Positions 17,150-25,988 of a DNA stretch of 64,000 nucleotides are shown here, in pieces. The position numbers and the translations under genes were made by a program. Origin of the DNA: Limosilactobacillus reuteri (lineage in GTDB: Bacteria; Bacillota; Bacilli; Lactobacillales; Lactobacillaceae); contig NZ_CP139478.1 in the NCBI RefSeq assembly GCF_034259105.1, positions 1,043,501 to 1,107,500 of the forward strand, in the 5' to 3' direction. The notes beneath the pieces were generated by a model, which ran no database searches, was not told the DNA's origin, and was given only the letters and a program-made list of their open reading frames with translations. Within the stretch, counting starts at the first letter, position 1, and each line of letters begins with the position of its first letter.

Positions 17150-18541
17150 ATGATGGATAATCAGAAAAATGAAGTTAAATTAAATCGGACAATGACTCCC
17201 GGACAAATGGAAATGATTGCAATTGGTGGGACAATTGGTAGTGGTCTTTTCATGGGAGCCACATCAACTATTAAATGGACTGGTCCTTCTGTCCTATTAG
17301 CATATGCCTTTGTAGGTTTAGTCCTGTATGGTGTTATGCGTGCGTTAGGGGAAATGATCTATATCAGTCCAGGAACTGGTTCCTTTGCGGACTATGGATC
17401 TAAATATATTCATCCCTTAGCTGGATACCTGACAAAGTGGAGTAACGTCTTTCAATTTATCATTGTTGGTATTTCAGATATTATTGCCATGAGTCAATAT
17501 CTTAATTATTGGTGGCCTAACTTACCAGACTGGATTTCTGGGTTAGTAATGATCATTATCTTAACTCTTGCGAACCTTGCATCTGCTAAGGCGTATGGCC
17601 GGTTGGAATTTTGGTTTGCGATGATTAAAGTTGTTACAATTATTGTTATGATCATTCTTGGATTGTTAGTAATTGTCCTTGGGTTGGGTAACAATTGGCA
17701 TCCGGTTGGAATTTCCAATTTATGGTCACATGGTGGATTCTTTACTGGTGGATTCATGGGATTCATGTTCTCACTATCTGTGATTGCTGGATCCTATCAA
17801 GGAATTGAATTACTTGGTATTACTGCTGGTGAAGCCGCTTCACCACGCCATGCGATTGTTAAGTCAGTTAAATCTGTTATTTGGCGGATTTTAATTTTCT
17901 ATATTGGGGCAATTTTCGTTATCGTTTCCATTTATCCATGGGACGAATTAAAAGCAGTTGGATCACCATTCGTTGAGACATTTACTAAAGTTGGTATTAC
18001 TGGAGCAGCTGGAATCATTAACTTTGTTGTTTTGACTGCTGCATTGTCCGGTGCCAACTCAGGAATCTACAGTGCTAGTCGGATGCTTTTCAAGCTTTCA
18101 GTTGACGGTGAGGTTCCTAAGGTCTTTAGTAAATTGTCAAAGCGGGTTGTACCAAATGTTGCAATCTTAACAATTTCATTCTGGATTTTTCTTGGCTTTA
18201 TTGTTAACATGCTTATATCAATGTTTAATGCAGCCTCTGCTAATATCTTCGTGATTGTATATAGTTCAAGTGTACTTCCTGGAATGGTACCTTGGTTTAT
18301 TATTTTGATTTCAGAATTAAACTTCCGGCGTAATAATCCGGCTGAGTTAAAGGATCACCCATTCAAGATGCCGCTTTATCCAGCATATAACTACTTTAGT
18401 TTGATTGCGCTAAGTGTTATCTTACTGTTTATGTTCTTTAACCCAGATACACGGATTTCGGTTAGTGTTGGGGCAGTCTTCTTAGTTATCATGAGCATTA
18501 TCTACAAGTTAAGAACTCAGCGCCAAGATAAATTAGCATAA
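17150..18541 (+). CDS. APC/AAT-family amino-acid permease, probable threonine/serine transporter
   Basis: 463-aa membrane protein with about 12 hydrophobic helices. The N-terminus carries the amino-acid permease signature IAIGGTIGSGLFMGA in helix 1 (about residues 24-38), and the middle holds the conserved QGIELLGITAGEAASPRHAI region. It belongs to the AAT group that includes YifK/ThrP, LysP and GABA permeases. Substrate is inferred from context: the Thr-rich leader and attenuator upstream point to threonine or threonine/serine. A second ATG at 17153 is better spaced from the GAGG site and may be the real start. A terminator follows the stop. Confidence 0.85.
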   Translation: MMDNQKNEVKLNRTMTPGQMEMIAIGGTIGSGLFMGATSTIKWTGPSVLLAYAFVGLVLYGVMRALGEMIYISPGTGSFADYGSKYIHPLAGYLTKWSNVFQFIIVGISDIIAMSQYLNYWWPNLPDWISGLVMIIILTLANLASAKAYGRLEFWFAMIKVVTIIVMIILGLLVIVLGLGNNWHPVGISNLWSHGGFFTGGFMGFMFSLSVIAGSYQGIELLGITAGEAASPRHAIVKSVKSVIWRILIFYIGAIFVIVSIYPWDELKAVGSPFVETFTKVGITGAAGIINFVVLTAALSGANSGIYSASRMLFKLSVDGEVPKVFSKLSKRVVPNVAILTISFWIFLGFIVNMLISMFNAASANIFVIVYSSSVLPGMVPWFIILISELNFRRNNPAELKDHPFKMPLYPAYNYFSLIALSVILLFMFFNPDTRISVSVGAVFLVIMSIIYKLRTQRQDKLA

Positions 18542-18548
18542 AGAATAA

Positions 18549-18587
18549 GTACTCTCGAAACAGATTGTTTTGGGAGTATTTTCTTTT
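18549..18587 (+). terminator. Terminator after permease
   Basis: Stem TACTCTCGAAACA/TGTTTTGGGAGTA followed by TTTTCTTTT. Confidence 0.75.
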
Positions 18588-18650
18588 ATCGCTTAAAATG
18601 ATAAAATACTTTTACGAACATACGTTTAAGAGGAAAGGTATTTTAGAAAC

Positions 18651-19505
18651 ATGCGATTTCGATTCAATAAAAAGACCCAGTATTTACTTTTAGCTTTAGT
18701 AGCGATTCTCGGCATTGGTAGTTTTTCCCAGCCATCTGACAAGGGAAGCACCTTACCACAGGGAATCCAACGGGTAGCATCTTGGCGCCATTCCAGCAAC
18801 AATAATCGATCATCTTCTTTTACGCCGCCAACCCAAGAGCAGGCTACGAGTGTTCTTTCTAATGGCGTCCGTCAGCAGTTAGGAACATCTGACATAAAAT
18901 GGAATGGTTACGGAGCGTTTATTTTAAATAACAATCAGACAGCGCTGAACGCAAATATTAATAATGCGCCATACGCTGTTAATCGACGTGATTCGCGTGG
19001 ACGAGCATGGCAGGGAGACGCCTGGCTCAATCGAACAACACGCCAGTATCGTAATCGGAATGAAACTGGGAATGGGGCCACTAATTGGAAGCCAGCTGGA
19101 TTTTTACAAGCCCACAACTTAAAAGGTGGTATCTCCCATGCTTATGATCGAGGACACTTACTAGGATATGCATTAGTAGGTGGTATCCGTGGTTTTGATG
19201 CTTCGGAGTCAAATTCTGCTAATATTGCAACGCAAACTGCTTGGGCCAACGAAGCTCGAAGCAGTACATCAACCGGGCAAAACTACTATGAAGGTTTAGT
19301 GCGAAAAGCTCTGGATCAAAATAAACAAGTTCGTTATCGGGTAACTGACGTATATGATGGTAATAATTTAGTGCCTTCTGGTGCCCATATTGAGGCCAAA
19401 TCAAAGGATGGCAGTTTGCAATACAATGTCTTTGTCCCCAATGTGCAAAACAATATCAGTATAAATTATGCAACAGGGGCAGTAACACAAGTGAACACGA
19501 ATTAA
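18651..19505 (+). CDS. Secreted DNA/RNA non-specific endonuclease (EndA/DRGH type)
   Basis: 284-aa protein with an N-terminal hydrophobic signal or anchor (YLLLALVAILGIGSF) followed by a Ser/Asn-rich linker and a beta-beta-alpha-metal nuclease domain. The active-site motif DRGHLLGYAL lies at about residue 165 (general-base His168), and the metal-ligand Asn lies in the ESNSANIATQTAWAN stretch about 20 residues later. This matches streptococcal EndA and secreted DNases. It probably degrades extracellular DNA for nutrients, biofilm turnover or uptake. It is a single-gene unit with a terminator downstream. Confidence 0.87.
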   Translation: MRFRFNKKTQYLLLALVAILGIGSFSQPSDKGSTLPQGIQRVASWRHSSNNNRSSSFTPPTQEQATSVLSNGVRQQLGTSDIKWNGYGAFILNNNQTALNANINNAPYAVNRRDSRGRAWQGDAWLNRTTRQYRNRNETGNGATNWKPAGFLQAHNLKGGISHAYDRGHLLGYALVGGIRGFDASESNSANIATQTAWANEARSSTSTGQNYYEGLVRKALDQNKQVRYRVTDVYDGNNLVPSGAHIEAKSKDGSLQYNVFVPNVQNNISINYATGAVTQVNTN

Positions 19506-19525
19506 AAAACTATGTAATTAGAATA

Positions 19526-19567
19526 ATCCCTCAATACTTCATTTAATTAAAGTATTGGGGGTTCTTT
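19526..19567 (+). terminator. Terminator after endonuclease gene
   Basis: Stem CCCTCAATACTT/AAGTATTGGGGG with an AT-rich loop and a following TTCTTT. Confidence 0.8.
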
Positions 19568-19682
19568 ATCATATGCATATAAAACTAGCGTAGAAACAAA
19601 ATATTTCGATGGTCACTTGCAAAATTGGTTTAAATAAACGAAAATAAAAAGAGTTAATATTGTTTAGAAAAGGACTACGCCA

Positions 19683-22007
19683 ATGACAGATTCAGATCTA
19701 AAAAAGATTCATATTGTTTTTAATGGTCAGGATACTCCACCATTAAAGATTAGCCAGCTTTTTGATGCTAATAAGTTCAATCGTTTAACAGCAGTTACTG
19801 GTAACGTGACTGCCAACTTTATTAATCAGTATCTAAGTCGATTCATTAAAGTCGAAGTTGCACTGAGCAGCCCTGAAAATTATGAAGCTAAAACTGGTGA
19901 TGAAGTGATCACTAAGGTTGCTTTAACTAATGCATTGCTATCTGCTGCTAATAAAAAGCCTGCTAAAGTCTTTGAAGCATTAACTAGTGACAATCAAGCA
20001 AACGTGTTGAACAATCTTTTTCAAGTTGCAATTGCACCAACCCAGGCTATCCATTCACGTTTTTACCTCCTAAGTAATTCCGAGACCCATGATACTCGTG
20101 TGATTTTGGGAAGTCTTAACTTGGACAGTGCTTCATTTGATAAAGAGCGTAACCAATATGAAGAAATATTAGTCTTTGATGATGACATTCGGCTATTTCA
20201 AAATCTTGATAACCACTATAAGAATGACATCAAGCCAGTATTACGACCATTTTTTACTGAAAATCTTTTAAATGCAGCACAAAATCAAATTGATGAGAGC
20301 TTGAAAGATACTAAAGGAACTAAGAATGCGGTTGTAATTCTTGATAATGAAGTTACAGATCAAATCGCAGCGGCAGATATGACCGACTTGATTAGTCATG
20401 ACGTTCAAAAACAAATTGATGAAAATAAAATTCCCGCAATGATTACTAAGTCGATGCGAGATATTACGACTAACCGCTCTCAAGATAAAGAAGAAGCAGA
20501 ACGACAAATTCAACAACACGATACAATTTATACTTTGCAAAAAACGGCCGTATCGCCACGAGCAGCTAAGCCAAAATTGAAATCGCGCGAAAAGATTTTT
20601 AAACAAGTTCAGGATGCATTGATTAGTGGTATGACACCACAACAACGGTCAGCAGAGAAGAAGTATACAACGTTCTTATATGACCGTCCGATGGAAAGAA
20701 ATCTGGTTAACAATAATAGTGGCCTGTACGTACCGAATGATACAGGCACGCACCCAATTCAATTTGGGAAGATTGCGACTATTAGTCAAATTCGTGATGG
20801 CTTAAAGAGTATTGATGCGGTATTAAAAGGATATCAGCAATACGTTGTTGACTACAATGATGATTATGGCAAGCGATTCTATGAAGCTATTTTATATAGT
20901 TTTACGGCACCATTTTTATGGGAAATTCGTGCGAAAGCTAGTTTGAATCCTGAAGATGGTAATGATATTCCTAACTTCTTGATTCTAGGAGCAACTGCTG
21001 GTTCTGGAAAGTCAACTCTATTACGAATTATTAATCAATTGACATGGAATACTGATCGGTCATTAATTGATTTTGGGACTATCTATCCTACAGATACACC
21101 GCAGAAAAAAGCAAAAACTGTTGATGCAATCGAGCACTACATGAAGCTTGGAAGTTCATACCCCGTTTTAATGGATGAGATTGAACCATACTTCTTCCAA
21201 CAGGATCAATATAGTCGGCACTTAGTTGTTGATACGATGAATGAATTGGTTAACAATCCACATGCAATTGCGCCATTAATCGGAACAACTAACTATGATT
21301 CTGGTTTTACTATGCTACGTGAAACTGCACGACGGACTTATTATCTTCAAATTGATAAGGTTATTGATGACCAGCAAAAAGGTGAAGCCAATAAATATAT
21401 CTATAACGTACGACAAACCTTAAATAATACGTTGTTTAAGGACTTTGTAATGCGGATGGCAAGCTTACTAGAGGACGATGAAACGCCATGGCGCGCATTC
21501 GATGAAAAGACTGGTAAACTTGACTTCTTGGCAAATACCCGTAAGATTTTCCGCGATTACTATCAAATGGCGGATATGGAAATACCTCCTTACTTTGCAG
21601 ATGAAATCTGTGATGACTTTAAGGAAAGTTCGCGTAACCGGTGGGCTAAACTTTACCTAACACAAGAAGAAGACTTTAAATACCGCCAGCAAGATCAAAG
21701 TTTGTTATTTGATATTTCGAAACTTAATACTTTTAATGGCTTTACTGCCGATAGTATTGAAAAGTACCGAAATGCATTACCAATTGAACTTTGTGTAGAT
21801 GGTATCAATGGCAAGCGTGGCAAATTTGTGGAAATTAAAGCTGATGAATTCTTTAAATGGATTGGTGAACGCAACCCATATGCTGAAGATACTGCGGAAA
21901 ACGAAGCAAATAATGAGGAAATGTTAACTACGAATACAGCTGAAAAAGTTACAGAATCGCCTGTTAAAGAACAAAAGAAGGGATTCTGGGCACGATTATT
22001 TGGCTAA
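19683..22007 (+). CDS. PLD-like nuclease domain fused to a P-loop ATPase
   Basis: 774-aa cytoplasmic protein. The N-terminal part (about 1-200) holds a phospholipase-D-like half site: HSRFYLL (H at ~125) and GSLNLDSASF (~143), an HxR variant of HxK...GSxN. A charged linker (~200-300, rich in Lys/Glu/Gln) follows. The C-terminal part has Walker A ILGATAGSGKSTLL (~436-449) and Walker B YPVLMDEIEPYF (~493), then TTNYDS and RRTYYL as possible sensor motifs of an AAA-like core. PLD nucleases combined with ATPases occur in DNA repair and phage defence, but I recognise no named system. It is a single-gene unit with its own terminator. Function unknown. Confidence 0.7.
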   Translation: MTDSDLKKIHIVFNGQDTPPLKISQLFDANKFNRLTAVTGNVTANFINQYLSRFIKVEVALSSPENYEAKTGDEVITKVALTNALLSAANKKPAKVFEALTSDNQANVLNNLFQVAIAPTQAIHSRFYLLSNSETHDTRVILGSLNLDSASFDKERNQYEEILVFDDDIRLFQNLDNHYKNDIKPVLRPFFTENLLNAAQNQIDESLKDTKGTKNAVVILDNEVTDQIAAADMTDLISHDVQKQIDENKIPAMITKSMRDITTNRSQDKEEAERQIQQHDTIYTLQKTAVSPRAAKPKLKSREKIFKQVQDALISGMTPQQRSAEKKYTTFLYDRPMERNLVNNNSGLYVPNDTGTHPIQFGKIATISQIRDGLKSIDAVLKGYQQYVVDYNDDYGKRFYEAILYSFTAPFLWEIRAKASLNPEDGNDIPNFLILGATAGSGKSTLLRIINQLTWNTDRSLIDFGTIYPTDTPQKKAKTVDAIEHYMKLGSSYPVLMDEIEPYFFQQDQYSRHLVVDTMNELVNNPHAIAPLIGTTNYDSGFTMLRETARRTYYLQIDKVIDDQQKGEANKYIYNVRQTLNNTLFKDFVMRMASLLEDDETPWRAFDEKTGKLDFLANTRKIFRDYYQMADMEIPPYFADEICDDFKESSRNRWAKLYLTQEEDFKYRQQDQSLLFDISKLNTFNGFTADSIEKYRNALPIELCVDGINGKRGKFVEIKADEFFKWIGERNPYAEDTAENEANNEEMLTTNTAEKVTESPVKEQKKGFWARLFG

Positions 22008-22009
22008 TA

Positions 22010-22052
22010 TAAAAAGGTCTAGGACGCAAATAGCATTCAAGACCTTTTTATT
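22010..22052 (+). terminator. Terminator after PLD-ATPase gene
   Basis: Stem AAAAAGGTCT/AGACCTTTTT around a 23-nt loop, between convergent genes. Confidence 0.75.
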
Positions 22053-22317
22053 TACTATTAATTTTTTGTGCCCTTTGTTTCGGATGATGTTTCAGATTTT
22101 CAAGCCGATTTACCAAGGGTTTTGCATATTTTATGTAGAGTGGATTACGAAGGAGCCAGTTGTGAAAACGCGGTGAAATGTTAGTGATACACCATATTGT
22201 GAGGAGGAAGAATGGAACCTGCGGAATTACAGGGAGAAGTATCCCAATTATCCCACCAACGAATGAAATGCTCCCTAACAAGATCCATCCAAGTTTTAAT
22301 ACTAATTTTATGATCAT
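22048..22317 (-). CDS. DUF454 (YbaN-like) small membrane protein
   Basis: 89-aa protein with two hydrophobic helices and the DUF454 pattern LGWILLGSISFVGGIIGILLPVIPQVPFFLL, then ISPRFHNWLLRNP. The family is widespread and of unknown function. An AGGAGG site lies just upstream of the ATG. It is a single gene between the PLD-ATPase and IS-A copy 3. Confidence 0.85.
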   Translation of the reverse strand: MIIKLVLKLGWILLGSISFVGGIIGILLPVIPQVPFFLLTIWCITNISPRFHNWLLRNPLYIKYAKPLVNRLENLKHHPKQRAQKINSK

Positions 22318-22418
22318 TAAGAATTCCTCCTTTCTTTCATATTAAAGTTACTACCATTCTATCATGTGCGAACGAAAAAAGGGTGGGGAGCTGCTTAAGT
22401 TTTTATTACATTTAAGTT

Positions 22419-22436
22419 AAGGAGAGAAATAAATTG
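22419..22436 (+). promoter_or_regulatory. Ribosome-binding site and TTG start copy separated from the DUF3290 gene by IS-A
   Basis: AAGGAG at 22419-22424, 9-bp spacer, TTG at 22434-22436. This TTG lies in the left copy of the 12-bp target duplication AATAAATTGACA. In the unbroken sequence it would start the DUF3290 gene; now the IS separates this site from the coding sequence that begins at 23726. Confidence 0.75.
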
Positions 22437-22439
22437 ACA

Positions 22440-23719
22440 CCTAAATTTCAAGAATAAGTTAGCCACTGGACTCAAATAAATAATACTGACCAATTGATTA
22501 TTGGTTGATGGAGCTGTGATATCTCTTGGTAGAAGGCCTTACGATAGATATCCATTGACGAATGTCCATTAAACATAGCTTGTGGATAGTGATTCATCCA
22601 ATCATTAGTCGCTATGATCTGAGCACTACTATAGTTATTTATAGCTTCACCTTTGGTAATCTCCTTGCGGAGAAACCGGTTATTGATCTCATTGGATCCA
22701 CGTTCCCAAGGGGAATACGGATCAGCATAGAAAACATGATCGTGAACTTGTGTTAACTCACTAAATTCTGAACCGTTGTCAGAGGTTATTGTCTTAAAGA
22801 TGCGATAGTAAGCATCTGTGCCCATTTTCTGGCGTAAATTTATAAAGAACTGATTTACTGCATGCGCAGTTTTACCAGCAATTTTACTCGTGATATTAAC
22901 TCGTGAAAGGCGATCAGTCATTACTAGTACAACACTGTCATTACCGTTTTTCTGTCCCTGAACTGTATCTAGTTCCCAATGGCCAATTTCGGACCGTTGG
23001 TCCGCAGTTTGAGGTCGTTGAGCAATATTAGGCCCTAAGCACCTTTTAGCTTGCGGATGAGTTCGATGATGCTTACGTTTAGGTTTTTCAAAGAGGTCTA
23101 AATTGGACGTACGAAGCACACCCTCATTAATCCATTGATATAAAGTTACAACCGACTTTGGGATCAGGGTGCCATCATTCATTAAATCTCGAGCCTTATA
23201 AATAACCGCTTGTGGGGAGTAATGGTGGTCGTCAAACTCACCAAGCATTAGCTGATCAGCTAATCGTAAAAATTGCTTTGAAGAATAATATAAGCGACGA
23301 CGACCAGAATGGCGGTGATGTTCAAGATATGTGGCCTGACCAGCTTCATAACTATAGATGTAGTAAGAATATTCGTAAATCTTACCATTAGATTTTTGAC
23401 GACGAAGTTGGCGGACCGTACCACGGTTGAGCTCGTTATTAATTGTTTGATGATTAACTCCTAATTGGCGACCAATTGCGCGATTGGAAAGTCCTTGCGA
23501 CTTTAAAGTCGCAATCATCACACGTTCTTCTTTAGTAAGATGAGCATTCTTTTTATGAGTAGTCAATAAACTAGTAGACATGGTATCATTTAAGTGCGTC
23601 ATTTGACGGACATCCTTTCATATAGGTTTGGTTCACTTAATATGATACCTGATGTCACGCCGAATGGCGTTTTTTATTTACCACCAACTGGGTGGCTAAC
23701 TTCATTCTATAATCCACCA
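22440..23719 (-). mobile_element. IS-A copy 3
   Basis: Complete 1280-bp copy with a 12-bp target duplication AATAAATTGACA at 22428-22439 and 23720-23731. The insertion falls across the start codon of the DUF3290 gene, leaving the ribosome-binding site on one side and the gene on the other. Confidence 0.95.
22472..23602 (-). CDS. IS30-family transposase (IS-A copy 3)
   Basis: Intact 376-aa transposase. It differs from copy 2 by Arg to Gln near residue 342 (NHYPQAMFNG). The DDE residues are conserved. Confidence 0.95.
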   Translation of the reverse strand: MTHLNDTMSTSLLTTHKKNAHLTKEERVMIATLKSQGLSNRAIGRQLGVNHQTINNELNRGTVRQLRRQKSNGKIYEYSYYIYSYEAGQATYLEHHRHSGRRRLYYSSKQFLRLADQLMLGEFDDHHYSPQAVIYKARDLMNDGTLIPKSVVTLYQWINEGVLRTSNLDLFEKPKRKHHRTHPQAKRCLGPNIAQRPQTADQRSEIGHWELDTVQGQKNGNDSVVLVMTDRLSRVNITSKIAGKTAHAVNQFFINLRQKMGTDAYYRIFKTITSDNGSEFSELTQVHDHVFYADPYSPWERGSNEINNRFLRKEITKGEAINNYSSAQIIATNDWMNHYPQAMFNGHSSMDIYRKAFYQEISQLHQPIINWSVLFI

Positions 23720-23725
23720 AATAAA

Positions 23726-24169
23726 TTGACATTTTATACAATTAGCTATTTATCAAACCACCAACATATGAATCAACTGTTTAATTATATTGCTATTATC
23801 ATCTTTGTCCTTCTGATTGCAGTAATGGCATTTTTATATTTACGGCATCGCCTTATTACCCGTTATCGTGATTTAGGGATAATTTTCTTTTTGCTATTAT
23901 TACTCTTTATTGGCTTTCAAGTTACCGATATGGAAAAAAGTACGACCCAGCAATCTCAAACAACTCAAATGATTCCTTTTATTAAGGCAGTTGCTCGGGA
24001 TCATGATGTTTCTCCACAAAAAGTAGTTGTTAACTCCACGATTCTAACGGATGGGATTCTTGTCCGGATTGAAGATCGCGATTATCGCGTCAATTTAAGT
24101 CAAACGGGAGATAACTATACCCTTACACGAGCACATGTTGTTAATCATCAAGTTAATTTAATGAAGTAG
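23726..24169 (+). CDS. DUF3290 membrane protein, ribosome-binding site displaced by IS
   Basis: 147-aa protein starting at TTG 23726 (MTFYTISYLSNHQ...), with two hydrophobic helices (about 20-40 and 48-66) and a soluble C-terminal domain (VVNSTILTDGILVRIEDRDYRVNLS). DUF3290 proteins are usually encoded next to DUF421 proteins, as here. The native AAGGAG site is 1.3 kb away at 22419, on the other side of IS-A copy 3. Upstream of the TTG there is now only IS sequence with no clear Shine-Dalgarno. The frame is open into the IS end (from 23594), so a fusion could be made. An internal ATG at 23768 also lacks a good site. Function unknown, linked in the literature to membrane or stress roles. Confidence 0.75.
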   Translation: MTFYTISYLSNHQHMNQLFNYIAIIIFVLLIAVMAFLYLRHRLITRYRDLGIIFFLLLLLFIGFQVTDMEKSTTQQSQTTQMIPFIKAVARDHDVSPQKVVVNSTILTDGILVRIEDRDYRVNLSQTGDNYTLTRAHVVNHQVNLMK

Positions 24170-24178
24170 GAGAGAGAC

Positions 24179-24817
24179 ATGGATAATTATTCATTGATCA
24201 TTATAAAATTTGTTCTTGGAATGTTATGTTTGATTCTTCAGATTAATTTACTGGGAAAGGGGAATCTCGCACCAACTTCTGCTATTGATCAAGTTCAAAA
24301 TTATGTTTTAGGTGGGATCATTGGCGGAATCATTTACAACGGTGAGATTTCCGTTCTTGAGTTTATAATGGTACTTTTGATTTGGACATTAATTGTATTT
24401 ATTGTAAAGTTTGCAAAGGATCATAATATTTGGGTAAGAAGAATCATTGATGGACGGCCACAAATATTAATCCAAAACGGCAAAGTATTGGTTGAGAATT
24501 GTATGCGGGCAGGGATCAGTGCTAATGACCTTATGTTTCGTCTTCGTGGTCATGGAATCTATGAAGTTGCTAAGGTTAAAAGCGGAATTTTAGAACAAAA
24601 TGGTCAGCTTGTAATCATCGAAAATGATGAAGCAAATGTTCGCTTCCCATTAATTAATGATGGCCAGATTAATATTGATGTAATGGAATTGATTCATCAT
24701 GATGAACAGTGGGTATTTGAACAAATTCATAAAGCAGGTTATGACAGTGTTGATGACATCTATCTTGGAGAATATATTAATGGCAAATTAACTTTAATAC
24801 CATATCCAAAAGCTTAA
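24179..24817 (+). CDS. DUF421 (YetF-like) membrane protein
   Basis: 212-aa protein with three N-terminal hydrophobic helices and a cytoplasmic DUF421 domain, including DGRPQILIQNGKVLVENCMRAGISANDLMFRLRGHGI. YetF-type proteins occur in spore formers and lactobacilli; the exact role is not known. AGGAG lies 7 bp before ATG, and the gene begins 9 bp after the DUF3290 stop, so both form one unit. IS-A copy 3 upstream may have changed transcription of both. Confidence 0.85.
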   Translation: MDNYSLIIIKFVLGMLCLILQINLLGKGNLAPTSAIDQVQNYVLGGIIGGIIYNGEISVLEFIMVLLIWTLIVFIVKFAKDHNIWVRRIIDGRPQILIQNGKVLVENCMRAGISANDLMFRLRGHGIYEVAKVKSGILEQNGQLVIIENDEANVRFPLINDGQINIDVMELIHHDEQWVFEQIHKAGYDSVDDIYLGEYINGKLTLIPYPKA

Positions 24818-24892
24818 AAGATCATCCTCTTTATAATTTTCAAGCGTATAATAAGAGTAAAATACAAAATGAAATGATAAGAAGATGATTTG

Positions 24893-25756
24893 ATGAAAAA
24901 ATCGTTCAAAATTGCCGGAATTAGTATTGGTAGCCTAATTCTTTTTGCTTTTGGTATTCAAGGTTTCTTATTACGCGGAACTCCTGGTCAGCACCTTTCA
25001 CCACAAAATTATCAAAGTAACCTGGAGTATTCTTCTATTCCCACCTTGCTTATTCCTGGTTGGGGTGGAAGCACAATTACTTATAATAAGATGATTAAGT
25101 ACTATCAGCAAAAAAATATTGCGCAAAAAGTTTTAACGATCTGGGTTGCCCCTAATGGACGTATCTGGACTGAGGGGGACTTTCACGGGCAAAAGAATGC
25201 CTTAATTCAAGTTTTATTTACTTGGAACTATAATGGTACCTACCATCCACAGATCAAGCAATTAACGGGTGTTCTAAATTATTTGCAGAAACACTATCAT
25301 ATGCAGAAAATTAATGTTGTTGCCCATTCATATGGGGGAACAGAATTTATTCACGCTTATATGGGCTCAAAATATCTTCAAGACCATATGCGGTTAAATA
25401 AAGTAGTCTTTTTAGGGGTACCAGTTGAAGAAAGCCTTAGCGATCAGTTAAAATACCGCTATCATTTGGTTGATAAATCGACGGACAAGAATTTTCACCA
25501 ATTATTTTTGGAGATGAAAAATTGGCAGCTGAATTATCCTGTTGAGATTTATAATTTAATGGGTAGTGAAGAAGACAGTAAAACAACTGATGGTGCTGTT
25601 CCGCATATCCAATCAGAAATGTTAAAATCATTAATTAAAGCCCATCCATCAATTGAGTATCATCAAAAAGTGTATCCCCAAACCACTCACTATCAATTAC
25701 ATCATCGAACAAAAATTTTAAACAGTATCGCTAACATTTTATGGGGAAGGAATTAA
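24893..25756 (+). CDS. DUF915 alpha/beta hydrolase, membrane-anchored
   Basis: 287-aa hydrolase with an N-terminal signal or anchor helix (IAGISIGSLILFAFGIQGFLL). The fold is shown by the oxyanion-region LLIPGWGGSTITYNKM, the nucleophile elbow VVAHSYGGTEF (Ser in HSYGG, ~residue 147), an acidic residue near TTDGAVPH and a late His in QTTHYQLH. DUF915 proteins are extracellular lipase-like enzymes of lactobacilli and staphylococci; the substrate is unknown. A TTG at 24890 precedes the ATG; I favour the ATG. A 51-aa ORF starts 2 bp after the stop. Confidence 0.83.
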   Translation: MKKSFKIAGISIGSLILFAFGIQGFLLRGTPGQHLSPQNYQSNLEYSSIPTLLIPGWGGSTITYNKMIKYYQQKNIAQKVLTIWVAPNGRIWTEGDFHGQKNALIQVLFTWNYNGTYHPQIKQLTGVLNYLQKHYHMQKINVVAHSYGGTEFIHAYMGSKYLQDHMRLNKVVFLGVPVEESLSDQLKYRYHLVDKSTDKNFHQLFLEMKNWQLNYPVEIYNLMGSEEDSKTTDGAVPHIQSEMLKSLIKAHPSIEYHQKVYPQTTHYQLHHRTKILNSIANILWGRN

Positions 25757-25757
25757 A

Positions 25758-25913
25758 ATGAATAAAGAACACGGTCAAGTAACAGGAATTATATGGCGTG
25801 GACCTGATGATTTAGCCCTATACCAACGATTAAAAGAATATGCAGATAAAAAAGGTATCTCAGTTTCAAAGGCAGCTAAGCAGTTAATTATTACCGCTCT
25901 CAATAAAGATTAA
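25758..25913 (+). CDS. Small conserved-looking protein (51 aa), possible ribbon-helix-helix type
   Basis: ATG 1 bp after the DUF915 stop; the upstream GGAAGG overlaps the end of that gene. The product is basic-acidic mixed, with IIWRGPDDLALYQRLKEYADKKGISVSKAAKQLI. The pattern of a short beta strand followed by two helices resembles small ribbon-helix-helix proteins, but I do not recognise a named family. Tight coupling to the hydrolase gene supports it as real. Confidence 0.6.
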   Translation: MNKEHGQVTGIIWRGPDDLALYQRLKEYADKKGISVSKAAKQLIITALNKD

Positions 25914-25988
25914 AAAATCCTAATTGGTGAAGAGCATAATTCCATGATAGAATTTTAATTGAACAAAAATTAAAGGGGAGTTCACTTA

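Noticed and set aside
23594..23725. Longer start for the DUF3290 gene inside IS-A
   Set aside because: The extra residues are translated IS end sequence; the native start is the TTG in the target duplication. Kept only as a possible fusion.
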